Positions 12,726-26,630 of a stretch of DNA of 64,000 nucleotides are shown here, in pieces. The stretch is taken from positions 57,893,543 to 57,957,542 of the forward strand of contig NC_066314.1 of NCBI RefSeq assembly GCF_022539315.1, read 5' to 3'. The translations under genes and the position numbers were made by a program. Origin of the DNA: Serinus canaria. Its lineage: Eukaryota; Chordata; Aves; Passeriformes; Fringillidae. The notes under the pieces were generated by a model. It had not been told where the DNA came from. It did not search any database and saw nothing but the letters and a program-made list of their open reading frames with translations. Numbering within the stretch: the first letter of the stretch is position 1; the number at the start of each line of letters is the position of its first letter.

Positions 12726-15700
12726 TGATACTTCAGTTTAACAGAGAGCAGCTTTGTAAAGGGAGAACAAGGCTACTGCAGTGTGCTCTAGGGCTTTTAC
12801 TTCCTATGGCCAGCACCGGATCTCTGTTCCCTGTTAATGAACAGCTGCTGTTCATTCAGCTGTCGAGGTGGTCCGGTGGGACAGGCGGCTGTGGGACAAT
12901 TCAGAGGGGACGCACCGCATGCAAAGTCTCCCCTCTTATCTGAACCCTCAGTGTGAACAATGCTCAACCATCCATGCATAACACAAAACTCAGGAAGTCA
13001 TACAGCATCCCTTAGGTTTCATGCTTCTTAGTTCAAAGGCACAGTGGGCAAGAAAAAGGCTCTGCCTTTCAGAGAAATGAGCTTTCTTAGCGCCAAGATG
13101 TGGCCATCACAAAAGCTGTGTCCCTTCAACTTAGGATTCCAGAAGAGCTTTTGGGCTATTATGAGGTCTCCTCATCTGGTAGGACACACAAGAAGTCACT
13201 CTCCCATACAAGAACCTAATGCTCCTGTGATTTTCATTCACTGTGAACAAACTCTTAATTACTTAACAGAAATACATTTTTAAAATTTGAACACTGAAAT
13301 GACATTTCAAATGCCAGAAATTTTCATGCTCCCATCCTTGAGTTGCTCTATAGAGAAGCATGCATTTGTTCTTTAAGAGATCACAGGTTAAAGTCTTGGA
13401 ACTGCTGTAAGGCACCACACACTGATTTAATAGGAAGAAACCTGGGTTCAGTGAGGCACAGAAGAGACTGTATGGAGTCCACTTTGAAAAAACAGGTCCA
13501 GGAAAAATCTTTTCCTCTTCATCTTTCTGGAAAGGAACCAAAGTTTATCAAGCTTTGTCTACCATGACTTTCTACAAGTTTAAACACTGTATCACACATT
13601 TTTTGGAGGAGGTATGAAAATGGTATATTTTCTCTTAATTGCTTTTCTTAAGCTAAAATAACCCAAAAGTCAAAAAAACCCAAAAGGCAAAACCAAACCA
13701 AAACAAACAAAAAACCCCTACTTCATTCTGAAATAAGAGTCCAGGTTCATGCCCCAGTTTACTGGAAACCTGCTTAAACACACAGCTTCAATTAAAAGGG
13801 TGTAGTCCTTTTTTTACACAAGCCTCGAGAGACAGCCCTGCCTAGGAATGGTGATGGGGACAGTGGTTGAAGGCCAGCCCAAGGAAAACCTAGCCATGTG
13901 ACCACATAACCTTTTGGGCTGTCATTTTACCCCCCCATAGCTGTCCATCCTGTCTGGGAACCTGGCTGCCTCCCTAAGCACACGTGAAGAGTGAGCCATG
14001 CTCCCAACTGGTGTGCTGCAGATTCACTGACCTCTCGACAGCCTCAGTCAAACCCCCCCTTATCTTTTTTCTCTCTCCCTTGAAGAAGCAAATAAAACTC
14101 CCAAGCCTCTCCAAAGCATTTGCCAAGCAGAAATGAGGCAGAAACCCCAAACAGAAACATTGCCACAAACTAGATTATTTACGGGCTCTCATGGATAGAG
14201 AAATGCAAATACATGCATGGCAATTGCTCTATCCCTTTAGTTTCTATTTTCTCACCTTTTTGTTTTGGCACAAGAAATAGCCAGCATGTGACAGTAAGGT
14301 CAGGGTATCTCTGGTTACAGCAGTGCCTAAGAAGCGTTGTTCTAGTAAAATGACACCGTGCACAAGCCACATTATATAAAAAGTGAAGGAGGCACAGGCG
14401 TGGGATACAAAGCACTTCAGACACTACGCTTAAGTGATGTGACCACTGCTACAGGCTCTCCCCAAAAAGCAGAATCTTAGCCCATGCTGAACTTGGCACT
14501 GCCATGGCAAAATAATTAGGGATAGCTGGAGAGGCAATCCCACTTCTGCAGCTGCTGAGCTCATGCAGCCTGGGTCCCTATACAGAGCTGATCTTTCCAG
14601 CTGCATTGCAGGGTGCTCACATGCCTCACAGACCTCTAGTTAGGGCAGATAATGAGAGGCAGCACTGTCAACATCAGCCACATGGTAGGGGGAGAGTGAG
14701 TAGGATGTCCTTACCCAAAAATTTGTGAGGCAACCACTCTCCTGCTCTGCACAGCACTCCTGCCAGTGCAACACAGTAAACAGCTGCTTTGGTTTTGGCA
14801 GGTGTCTGCACAAGATTTTACAAACTCAGTGTCCTTCTCTCCTCTTTTCTGTTTGGTCTGAATGCTCAACAAGATTTTCACCTGGTTCCAAAGAATCAGT
14901 GAAAAAAAATCAGTGTAAGCTGAACAAATGTAGCAGAGTTTCCCCAGAAGGTCCATAAACTTTTCACTAAGCTGGCCAGAGCTTCAATTTTCTACCACAA
15001 TGCCTGAAAACAACTTGTCTGCTTTCCCATTTCATCATGACACTCTTGCACTGCTCTTACACTGATATTGCAGCAAGGACCTTTTGAGGCTACTGATTGG
15101 CATGTCTTTTCTGTTTATTTTCTAATAAAAAAGAATCATATGCACTAAGCTTTCTAAAAAGCAACTGTGCCGGCACTCAGCCACAGAGGAAAGTACTGCA
15201 AAAGCCCCTGATGCTTTTACTTAACAATAAATTCAGACAGCTTTGTTTACAAATGGGACTGACCTTTCATTTAACTAACTTCTTAAAGAAAATCTGGGAA
15301 AATTTATTAGTCCAGGGTCAAATATATTCTCTGAGCTACAAACAGGCCTCTGATCCCTTTTACTTACGTCCAGACATTTCAAAAGCAGTTCAGTAGACAT
15401 GTTCCAGTTTTCATTTAGTGAAGGCTTATCATGGTTTATACACTGATCCTGTTCCCACTAAAATTAACCACATCCACAGCAATATCACTTGGATGAAAAG
15501 TCAAAAGGAGTGCTCAAAACTATGTTCTCCTATCAAAAATCTCAGCTTTTTCCTTCACAACTTAGATTCTCCCTGGACTCACAAATCAAGTTCCCATGGT
15601 ATCACTACAGTAACAAAGAGCAAAACTTGACCAAAATCCCTCTAAAAATCCCAATTTGCCTTCTCTCCCCTCCATTTTTAATACAAACTTTGAACTATAC

Positions 15701-17439
15701 TTGTGCAAAAGACCAGAAGATGTTGCTTAGAGGTATAACCAAATGAGAACCATCTTCTTCAAATCCTATTTGCATTCTTGCAAGTGTTGGGAAGCACTTT
15801 ATGGGACCTTTTTCCCAGAAGAAGGACTTGAGTGGCTGCAAGTTCCCAGCCCCAAGGGAAGTCTGGCTAGTGAGAAGCAGGATGGGCTTTGGCAGTCACA
15901 GAGATTACAGCACTGGAGGAGAGCATGAAGGAGAAAGTTTAATTACTTTTGGTCACAGATTTTAGCAAAGGCTTGAACTTCCATCTCCTACATCACACTC
16001 AGGTGCCCTCCTCCTATGATTAAGTTAATCATCATTTGTTTTCTCATTTTTCTTCTCACTTTCTACATCTTTAAACATTGGTCAGGAGGGGAGCAGCCCC
16101 AGCCAGCAATCTCACAGAGGCAGGGGCTTCAGGTCTACATCCAGGTCCAGCTGAGCTGAGGCTTGAAGTCAATTGCCCCCTCACCACCCTCCCCAGCAGA
16201 TAGGCTTTCATCTCCTGAAATCTCCCCTCCTCGGGTTTCTTCCCACCATCATTTACAAAAATCTGCTTTGCTTTGATGAAAAATGAAAACCAGACTTGCC
16301 AATCCTCACTTTTTCATGAGGAAATCTTCCATCACCGTGTCCTGCCAATCCCAATTGTTGCCTTATTAACAAGCATTTCAAGGGTACAGTCTGTCTCTCC
16401 AGTACTGGAAATTTCGGTAGGAATTGTGGAGCAAGGACACAACATGCAACACAATGAGGATCTAGGTGAGGAGAAAATTTGGGCTATCCAGATTTATTCA
16501 AATGTGTTTCTGTAGTACCAATGATGATTCCTGCAGAACAGAGAATATTTCAAAAAATGAAATTGTCCTGAAAAGAACAATAAATGGAAAAGTGCAAATA
16601 GAAGAAGGAGACAAAATGAAGAGATTTGTAGAATAAAGGGATCTTTAAAATGCAATGATGGGGCAGGCTACAGTGAATTTAAACACCAGCCTGCAATAAA
16701 CTCCGTGTAACATGATCCCTGCACACAGCCCAGCTCTTAGGGAGGTTTCAGCTACACTTTCCAGGCATATCTCTTCGACCTTGTCTCTGTCACATAAACG
16801 AACTGAAATGAACATATGTTTTTAAGTTTGTTTTTAAAATAACCAGACTGAAGCAGAAATACTGCACTGCCCACACTAATTCTCCCCCCACCTTCCTCAG
16901 GGGAGAGAGCAGAGAAAAACCATGCGTGTTAGTCACATCAGATGAAGTGCTACAGTGACGAAGATTTATACAAAACAGAGAAAAAAAAAGCCTGTCAGGT
17001 CCCAGCTGCGGGTGAGCAATGAGCTGTGAGACCAGGAAGGTGACATTGTGCCAAGCCTCGCTCACCTCCAGCCCTGATGGGCTCCCCAAGGCACACTCAT
17101 CAGCCCTGCAAGTGTGCAGGAAATCACCAGGCACTCTGCAGGGATGTGCCAGCCTTCTGCAACACACAGAGCTCAGGATGTGCACCAAGAGCACCCTGGA
17201 AATGGATCAGGCGGGGGGGGGGGGGGAAAGGTACTGCTGTCCTAGCCTCTGCTGCCCTCTCACAGACAGAGGCAGACCACATCCAAGGCACAAGGGAAAC
17301 AAAGAGATGCGTTTGTCTCTCAGAGGATGCTACATCACGCCAAAAGGTGCCCTGACAGGCTCATCTAAAGATCAAGGATTTTGGAGTTTTAATCACAGTA
17401 ACAACTGAAAAGGAATTACCCCTGGTATGAACAAAGACT
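12726..17439. other. Intergenic, no gene recognised
   Basis: No coding exon recognised. The stretch holds an A/C-rich low-complexity patch (13665-13725) and a 14-base G run (17213-17226). Confidence 0.55.
17213..17226. repeat. Poly(G) run of 14 bases
   Basis: Uninterrupted G tract. It can form quadruplex structures and is prone to length error. Confidence 0.95.
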
Positions 17440-17570
17440 GGTGGATGTAGGGATAGGGAGCAGCCCTGAGGAGGACTTTGGGGTACTGGAGGATGAAAGG
17501 CTGGACATGACCCAGCAGTGTGAGCTTGCAGCCCAGAAACCCAAGTGCATCCTGAGCTCCATCAAAAGAC
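17440..17570 (+). mobile_element. CR1 LINE fragment (reverse transcriptase C-terminal region)
   Basis: The frame at 17477-17569 reads FGVLEDERLDMTQQCELAAQ and continues through KPKCILSSIKR. This matches the avian CR1 ORF2 motif of the type LGVLVDERLDMS and AAQKANRILG. The fragment is on + and lacks the 3' end repeats. It is a dead piece, although this short frame has stayed open. Confidence 0.85.
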
Positions 17571-20500
17571 TCATATTTCTCACGTGAATGCAAGTACAAC
17601 TCTACCTAGGAAAGCAAACTGTGACTGCATCTACATCCACCCATCTCCTTTCTACTCTGGACACTGAGCCCTGCAGATCCTTTTCCTGTCATGGGCTGCT
17701 TGCTCCTTGAAATGTAGGCTGAATGCTCTCCATGGGGAAAAAAAAAGGACATTTTACACCTTATGATAAGGGAAACTATATACCTGAAGTGGAAGCTTGG
17801 TTTTAATGAAATTCAAGAATTCAGACATATGGATTTTCTAATAATCAGTATAACACTGAGGAAAGGCCTCACTTCTCCATTTGGAGACTTGAAGGTTTTA
17901 AGAAAGGCTTATCTGAAAAACACATCATCAAACTGGTAGGAGAACCCAAACCTTCCTGTCCAAAATGTCATTTAATGAGGTTTCAATTAAGATTTAAAAT
18001 ACTTCTGTAAATGAAAGAAGATAAGAAAAATGAATTTCTGCTTATGAGCATTTTATTCCTTGTCTGGCCACAACAGTTCTGTGCATAACTAGTTGAATAA
18101 GCTCGGCATCAGCAGAGAGTATACAGCAATTTACTTCTTAAATGGTTAAAAATTTCAGGACCTAGCACTTCAAAGGCACTTTGACTACAATGGAAAAAAT
18201 TTACTTTGTAAAATCTTAGAAAGCTCAAATTGGCAGTGTCTCTTTAATTGGCTTTAAAGCAGTTAATAAAAGTTTTATGATACAATTCTACCCTACAGCC
18301 ACCATTAATCCCATATGGCTGTGAGAGATACCACGCAGCCTACGAAAGCTGCAAGAGAACATTCTGTTTTCTTTCCCATCTATTAGTGTTTACTAAACCA
18401 ATTACAGGAGATTTAACAAATCATCTCAGAAAAAGAAGCTGCTGCGAGCTCCCTTTCTTGTTATGACAGGCAGTCCCATGACTTATTCTGGGTTCTAGCC
18501 CCAGCTCTTCCCCAACAGTTCTTCCAGTCTTATGCAAACAAGGAATTGTTCACTTTTTTCTATTTCCTAATCCCAAACTGGATCACCACCATTCGATTTG
18601 CAGACATGCTACACAATGCCTTGGAGAGAGGAGGTTAACATCATGTTGCCTCATTGCGCAAGATGACAAAAGGCATGGAAAAGTGGTAGGGCAGAATGAT
18701 GAGGTTTTCATAAAATGTAGATATTTGGGCACAGGCTTGAGTAGACCTTACAATGAAGTTGCAAAAGCAAGGTGGCAGGGAAGGTGATATGGAAGTGATA
18801 GGCTGATAGAGCTTGGCAGAATATGATAAGGACATCTCACAAACACACCAGGAGATTTCTCAATCTGCCAAAGTACATACAAACATCAAAAATTCAGTGG
18901 CAATTTGGGAAAAGAAAAGAAGATGGAAAAAAAAATTCTTTTTGCAAAGCAGACAAAAGAAATGGCCACTGCAAAACTGAGAGCCTACTGAGAGGAAAAA
19001 TGTGCCCAGTGGTTTGCATAAAGCACCTTGGTAGGAAATGTGGAATGAAGAGCTGCAGACAGCTGTAAATCCTACCAGCCCTGATATAACCTCTGCTCAT
19101 AAAGCACAGGTGCTCAAGTGGGGCTTCACATCCTTTGGCAGCATCACTCTGCTCCCACCATCACTGCCCTCCTCCTGGGCTGCTAGCTCCAGGACAAAGA
19201 CTAACCCACACAAAGATGAGCTTATCTGTCCTTTTAAAACACTTTGGCACAATTTTAAAAGCATGCAGGCAGGCTAAAACACACCAATGTAATGTTTTAA
19301 AGCCTACTCTTCTAAATTCCCTGTTCCTTTTGACACAGAGCATTGTCCACTAGCAGGTGGCACCAGCAAAACCCACAATACCATCTGTTTTTAAAGCACC
19401 CACAGGAAATACCTGCAAGCAAAGAAACCAGCAGGAGGTCAAACTTCACCTGTGGGGTTCTCTTTACAAGCTAATAGCTTCCTCCTCCTGACATTGGCTC
19501 CTGCCCAAGTGAGATGTACTTCAAAGGGAGAGATTTCCCAGTAGGGACTTGAAGCTGGAAGTGCTCTGACCAAAGGGGACTGGCCACTTTGGGACCCTCA
19601 ACTCCAAGCCTGTATTGCTTTTGTTCTTTTGAATAGTAAGAGATGCAGAAAAGAGATTGCAAGTGCCTGTGTCCTGTTATTTCATCTTGCAGTCAATTGA
19701 CACGTGGTGTGCTGTATAAAAATGATGTGTGTTTTTCATGTTGTCCTGACTGCAAGAAGCTGCTGGTGCAGCCCTGCTCCAATTAGTCACTTGTGTCTGC
19801 TTGTTGCTGGAGGCAAGGAAAGAAACAACATGTCAGTGAGGCTCCTAAAGCAGGTAACATGGAAAACAGCTGTTTACCCAGTGCAAGGAGGTAAAACGAT
19901 CATTCATCAGAGCTGAACTAAGAACGCCTGTACAGCCCCGAGATGGACCCAAGGGAGCTGTGTGAGGTTACATGTCAAGTAATCATGGGAGTTGGCAGGA
20001 ATAGTGGTGGTGCACTGAGGTGAACCCCTGACCAAGCTCTTCATTAAAAAGAGGCAAGAGAAAGCTCACATTTTTGGAACATGCTAAGATCTGGTGATGA
20101 GTCTAACTCTGTCCCAAGAGCCTGATTCGAAGTAAGGGACTCTCAGTGACTCCCTCCCCATGAATCAGGAATTAAAAAAAACCCAAACCTCAAACTCTCA
20201 AACACCTTAATTGCATGATACAGGCAGTATCCTCCCACAGTAGCTATCCCTACTCTGCATGAGAAAGAGAGGTTAAACTGAGGGAGACACCACCACTGCT
20301 CCCTTGGGCTGCAGGAGGGGCTGTGAACACCCAATCAGCTCCTCCTGAGTTGCCCCTTCTGCCACTGCTTACTCAGCCCTGGGTACAACACACAGGGTAT
20401 CTCTCACCACCATCAGTGAATGGAAATCATCAAGACAGAGCTCAGATTTGCAGGATGCCAGAGGAAAGGGGTTTATACTGGGCAGGATCAAATAGCAGGC

Positions 20501-23500
20501 CAGACTAATTGAGGTGAGATATGAGGACACTTACTCAGGGCCAAAGGTTAATGCCTCCCCACATGACAAGGGTCGGTATCCAAGGAATCCAGAGGCCACC
20601 ATGCAGCTACTGACCTTTGGCTGGGGATCTGAGAGGCAGTGCTCACCAGCTCCCAGGTTGGTCACGTGCCAGAGCAGACAGTCAGGAGCAAAAACTAAGA
20701 CACTGGTGCTAGAAGAAAGTGATAAATCAGTAAACAGAGTGTCAGGGGGCGGAAATAAAGCTGGCTTCTGGTTCAGTTTGCTGCAAGCCCTGCTAACACC
20801 AAACTCGAGCATGAAGACAGTGCCCAAAAGAGAGCAAGCTCATGAGACAGTGCCTGTATAAATGACACTGGCAAAGGACTAGAACATTACCTTTCCAAAG
20901 GATTAAGAGGATTACCTTTTTGAAGTGAGCATCTCTTTCCCTTTCCCAGCAGTATCTGATCCTCCAAAGGAGTTCCTCATCCTCCACAGAGATTTCCAGC
21001 CCGTAAGTAACACTCCTTGGATGCAAATGGAGCAACCCAAGCTCCTGAAGCAGACACCAAAAGGGGAAAAGGCACATTTTAGGGGTTGTACTGCTAGTGC
21101 TGGCCCCTCTCCTGCTGTGCCATGGGAAACATGGTGGTGGGGGATAAACAGCCTGGCTAATTTGGCTCCTGTATTGTGAGATTTTGCTTCCTCTACTGTC
21201 TATGTGGCTGCTGCTTCTGGTACAGCATCAACCACAGCTTCATGCAGGGACTAGAACCCAAACCAGAGGGAGGTTCAACTGCCGAGCAGGCTCTGGCTAT
21301 TTGCACAGCCACCCCCCCGGAGGAGCACCCCACAACACCCAGCACAAGGGCTGTGGCAGTGGCATTCCAGGGGAAGCCACAGCCTGGCGCCCTGCACTTG
21401 TCCCAGGGTGGCACAGGGACAGGGGTGGACTGGGATGGCCACAGGAGGCTGGTCCCTGGGGAAGCCCCTGTGCCTTGGTGCAGCGTGAGCACATCCCCAC
21501 AGTCACAGGAGTAATCTGGAGCAGCTGCTGGCATTCTTCTTGTACCCCAGGAGCGATCAAAGGCTTGCAGTTGCTTCACTTTTCCAGTGTTACTAGAAGC
21601 AATGGAACAGCATCAAGGATACATCGGAATTTCCCTTTTATCACAGCTGTAGCCACAGAGCATTTATAGGAAGCAGAAGGGATAAGTGACCCAGCCATCA
21701 AGTATTTTCCTAAATCTCTCCACAGGCACAAGTGGTAGGCACATTTTCTCCCTGTCCTCATGATCTCCTTAGGGATCCAGAAGAAGTTCTGTACCAGTGC
21801 TGGAAAAGTCAGGCCAGGTGAGGTCTTTGGAGGACAGATACTGCTTTGCAGGACTTGCAGTGAAGAGTTTCACTAAAAGTGTACATATATCATATTCCCA
21901 TCACTGCCAAGCTGTAAGTCTTGAAAATTTGAAAGCAATTTTTGGTCTTTCAAAGAAGAATTTACCAAGAATGTCCTTAGCAGACATAAAAGTTATTAAA
22001 ATAAGAAAAGAAAAAAAAAAAAACAACAAACCACATCACTTAAGTGTTTCATTTTTTGCCATGAAGTTTACATGGACCAGTGGGAGCTAGGTAAAATAAG
22101 GTGTTTGCAAAAAAACTGCTAGGAATGCCCATTACATCACACTTCCCAACAAAGCCCAGGCTGTTATCCTGGCACTGATCAGGCTCATTGTGCAACAAAC
22201 ATCACCAAAGGGAAAAGTTACAAATGCTTCCATATGAGGAATCCCTTGGTCACTAAATGAAGGAATCATGCAGGCAGTGTCAAGTACCACTCATCAGGTG
22301 CCCTCGAGAAGTATATTGGGATATATGTGATGATTATTGTGATAATCTGTGAAAAACAGAATAAAAAGATTCTACAAGTTTGGTTTTTTTTTAACCAGAG
22401 AAGTGTTCTCCAGGTCAGCTTATATCATTTGTGGCAGAAGTAGTAAGAACTAAAAAAGCAATCTCACTTCATGTATAGGCCTTCTACTAAGCATACATAG
22501 ACTTTATTTCTTAGAGTTTAAAAATGAAGGTAGAATTTTTCCTTTATATGTGTTAGTTTATTACAGGTAATGGCAAAATAGAAAATAAATATTAGTTTTA
22601 ACACATGCTACCAAAATCTGTAAGCTAAATAGTTGGAAGTACATCAGGAGATATTCCACATGCAGGATGGACACATGCTAGTTTATGTGAGTTATTAAAG
22701 GACTAGGCTGAAAATATGCAGACTTTAAGACCATGTTTTAAGAAATTTTAACTAAAAACACATGCAGAGTATGCATTCTAGCAGATAATTACACAGAGTG
22801 GAGCACGACTCATAGAGAAAATAGAAACTGTAGCAATATGCACTTTTTATCAAACAAATACAAGTGTTATAAAAGTACTTTCAATTTTCCTTTTTAAAAA
22901 AAGTTAATTTTTAGGCACTACAAGTCACCCACTTCTAGAATCTCACTGATCTAATCTATAATGTGCAACACACCTAGATCAAGCAGATTCAGGAGAATTC
23001 TATTTTTAACATGTTCTCTTGTCAAAAACAAGTTAAAAAAAAGGGGGGGGAGGGGAAGGGGGGCAACCCATGAATTCCCTTGTCCAAGGAAACATGAAAT
23101 CTGAATGATGACAAGGCCAGTTCTTCTCAATCAAAGACTCTTTCTCCTTCCTTCCAAGAACTGGGGATTCTATATTTAAAGGCTTCACACATTTTCTCCT
23201 GTTCCCAGGATACTTAGCAATTTGAGATAAAATGAGTAAAAAGGTGACCTCTTTACTTCTTTAAATGATCCCTTACCAGTGTTGCCCAGGTAAGGAGGCC
23301 GTTAAGTACTTTCTTTACCTGAGACTTCAGCAAGTTTTTAACAGCAAGAATCCTCAAATGTCTGACCCACTTTTCCTGCAAAAAAACTTAATCTAATTTT
23401 TCTTTCTATTTTTTTAATCTACCTTATTTGTGTGGAGATTCAGGGGGTGGGGAACAGAACACATATAAGATGTTGCTTTTGAAATCCCTGCTTTTTACTT

Positions 23501-26100
23501 AGGTCTGAGATGACTAATGCAATTCTAAAATCCTTCACCACCAAGACATGAATCACAAACCTACCTTAGTTGCTTCTGAAGGTGTTTTTGTGTGATTTAA
23601 GAGCTTCACTAGAGAAGGCAAACTTGTGTTGATAGGATGGCAGTACTCCTTACTTGCTAGTCAGGCCAGGATGAAACTTCATTGTTTTTGTTTCCTAGAG
23701 AAAGAACTGAGATCACATCTGCATTTTATAAAAGCTCCTGAATTGTTACTGATCGACAACAACCAGCAGCCAACGCTTTGCCTCTAGAAACTTACATTGT
23801 TTTGCAGTCAGAGTTGCTAGATACCGTGTCCTCGTAAAAAGTCTGGTTAAGTCATTTATGCTCTGAAATTGAGAACTGTGCTTCTATGAACAGCTAACAG
23901 AAATTATTACTAACAAGAATTACATGTGACAGGCTCCAGGCTCCATTAATCGGCTTCCTTTGTTCTTTAAAGGATATTCATTATCAACTGAAGACCTGCT
24001 AGTACTTCTCGCTTCTATGAAATAAGCATTATTTTTTAGTTAGTAACTGGTATGTAAAGGGGAAGAAAATGCATTTTCCTATCTGTTTTCATATAAAATC
24101 TGCAAAGGCACTAGAACAATAGGGTAGGGAGCTAGACCAGCTATGGGACTTTGAAAGTCTCATGTGTTTACACTATTTGCTGTCAGTTATGGAGTAGGAG
24201 TGGAGGGAAGGACTTGCAAAACCATCTGCCTCTCTCCAATTTCTGGTGCAAGCACACTGGCTAGTCTCATAAGGACCAGTCTAGCAGTGAAGCTGGAAGT
24301 GAGGTGACTTTGCCTGTTACCCTGATGAGTGCTGGGGGCTCGTGCCTGTGGCAGGGCAGGAGTGCCTGGTGTGGCCAGCTTGCCTCGCCAGTGATGGACC
24401 ACTTTGCCTGCCTGTTCCTAGAAGCACAAGTCCTTCTCCTACCCAAGCTCCCCCATTCTGTGAATTATGGCAAGTCCATCAATCCTTCTTTCACGGTTGT
24501 TGTTGAAGGGTATCACATATCAGGCTCGTGTAGTCCTGCCAGAGAGGCTCCTTGCACTTGCTCTTCCCCCCAGGACAAGCACCGCAGACACAGCCGTGCT
24601 TTGCTTAGCTCGGGATCACGCGCAGCTCCAGGCACACATTGCTCTCTTGCCAGAGCCCATGAGTAAACTGGATGTGCTCTGAGCCCAAAGCAAATGAGCC
24701 AAAATTGTGCCTTAAAACTCCCCAAAAGATGCTGGATTAAGAGGAATTATGGAAAAGCACATTGTGGAGTGGAAGTTAGAAGCATAGAAGTTAAGGGATA
24801 GGAATCAGCCGCTGGGCAGCAGAGCCTCTTCATGGAATGCTAGAATGGGACTGGAAATAAGTAGGTCTCTGAATGTCCTCTGCCACATCAGACTCTTCTC
24901 TACTCTTCTCCACCTCTCCATGTGTTTGCTCCTCTGTTGGAAATACAACAGAATGATGGCTATAGATTAGACATGCAGCTGGCATTGGCTTGTCCTCCTA
25001 CAGAGTGTGCTTGGCACAGACAGAGGAGATCGGAGCTGCTCCTGTAGCAAGACAGTTACATGGGAACAACAGGGATGCATGGAGGTGGTCACTGGTTTTC
25101 CTTCCTCCTGCAGGTACCCACAGCTCCCAGCAACATGCAGACAGGGTCTAGCAGGATGAGCCTGCCCACAATAATGACAGACAGGCTGCAGTGCCTCAGC
25201 TTCCCCCCTTGAGATGGAACCTGGCCACCTTAGAAGTAGCTCTTTGCACTGTGCTGTCCACGTAAGGCACAGGCTCTCAGAAAACCTCAGTCACACTCTG
25301 TCCTCTTTCCAAGGCGCGTTTTACACACACCACCTTTGTCCTGCAGGACATCCTAACTAGAAATTTTTGGGATCTAGTTGGCTTGCACTTAGTCCTGAAC
25401 TTCTTAGAACATTCCTAAATGTGGAAGTGGCACTTTTCCCACCTTCTCAGGAGACCCTGGCAGGTATCTAACCAGTAACACTGAAAGGGTTTTGTGGTAG
25501 GGTATTGCCCAGCTAGTTTCCCAGCCCTAGCAGCAACTAACCCTTTCCCCAAATGCAAACTAGTGCATACCTGTTGATTTCAAGAACTGCACAGATAACT
25601 TATCATGATGGATCCATTAAACCCTCTTGGAATTGCATAATGAGTTATTGCCATGTACAGAAAGCCAAGTAGGGTATTAGAGGAGATAAAGAGGCAAAGA
25701 CCATTGTTATGGCTCAGGAATAATGTTCCCTGAGGGCTTAATTACAGGTTGATCTAGGAAGGCATAAAGGACCATGCACTTCCAGATCAAATGGGGAGAA
25801 CTTAGCATAGATGTCACAAAGCAGGTGGCTCAGAGTGGTGTAAAAGCATAGCCCCAATGTTTTATGAGGACCAGAAAGGACAGTAAGAGTTGTGTGATGA
25901 ATTTTATAAAGGATGTTGTCTCCTTCTGGGCTATCAGCATTAGGAAATTTTTTACACCGTGGAGCAGAACCAGACTGTGAGGAACTTGGATCTATTCACT
26001 GTAATTTGGGACTCACACTGAGGAAGAGAAACTACTCACCAGTCTGGGATTTCCTTCCTTCCCTCCTTGCCTCTACAGTAGTGGGTTTCAACCACTGGAA
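17571..26100. other. Intergenic region upstream of AKR1D1
   Basis: No exon of another gene recognised. The stretch includes a G-rich run (23043-23063), an A-rich run (about 22000-22025) and a block near 23930-24060 that looks like a possible conserved element. In mammals the gene on this side of AKR1D1 is CREB3L2, facing away. Nothing of it is visible here. Confidence 0.5.
23043..23063 (+). repeat. G-rich tract
   Basis: G8, A, G4, AA, G6 in sequence. This could form a G-quadruplex on the + strand. Confidence 0.85.
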
Positions 26101-26397
26101 CGGAGAGGTGGAAACTGTTCTACACCTCTGTGGGGAAATTTCCAAGACCTATCACCCCCAAACCACGGAAAGCCGGTGCCCTGCTGCCGGCAGCTCCCGG
26201 TAGGGCAGCCCGGGAGGGCTCCCTGGCCCCTGGGCAGCAACGCCCCAAGCCGCTCAAGGTGCTGGCGGCCCACGGGCCCGCCTTGAGGCTAGGACGGAGC
26301 AGCCTTTCCCGTGCGCGCAGCCCCCGCCGGAGCCCCCCGCGGGGGTCCCGGCGGGGCCGTCACGGCGCGGGGCGGTGCGCGGGGAGCCGGTGGCTGC

Positions 26398-26418
26398 GGG
26401 GCCGGGGCGGGGCCGGGG
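26398..26418 (+). promoter_or_regulatory. G-quadruplex motif overlapping a GC box
   Basis: Four GGGG runs (26398-26401, 26404-26407, 26409-26412, 26415-26418) are separated by loops of 2, 1 and 2 bases. This is a compact canonical quadruplex pattern about 215 bp upstream of the ATG. Confidence 0.75.
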
Positions 26419-26457
26419 CGGTGCACGGCGGGGCGCGGTGCAGGGCAGCCGCGGGCA

Positions 26458-26463
26458 CACGTG
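26458..26463. promoter_or_regulatory. E-box CACGTG in CpG island
   Basis: A perfect palindromic E-box about 170 bp upstream of the ATG, of the kind bound by bHLH factors (USF, MYC, CLOCK/BMAL1). Occupancy is unknown. Confidence 0.4.
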
Positions 26464-26630
26464 GCTCAGCCCCCCAAAAAGGCGCTCCCCGGCGGTGGGA
26501 GAGGGCAGTTCGTCCCTCGGTCCCCTCAGAGCCACCGCCGGTCCGCTCCGTCCTGCCGGTGCCAGGGGCCGCTGTGTTGGCCCCCTGCGGAATCAGCCCC
26601 AGGTCCGGGGCGGCCCTACCTGCCGGCACG

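Noticed and set aside
21184..21669. 161-codon open frame on + with a hydrophobic start
   Set aside because: It resembles no family I know, overlaps an antisense frame of similar length and lies in locally GC-rich sequence. No splice or promoter context supports it.
25905..25910. TATAAA as the AKR1D1 TATA box
   Set aside because: It lies more than 700 bp before the ATG and outside the CpG island. It would need a very long 5' UTR, and nothing else supports it.
1..26100. Terminal exons of a neighbouring gene such as CREB3L2
   Set aside because: No splice-flanked segment with recognisable bZIP or other coding content could be found on either strand.
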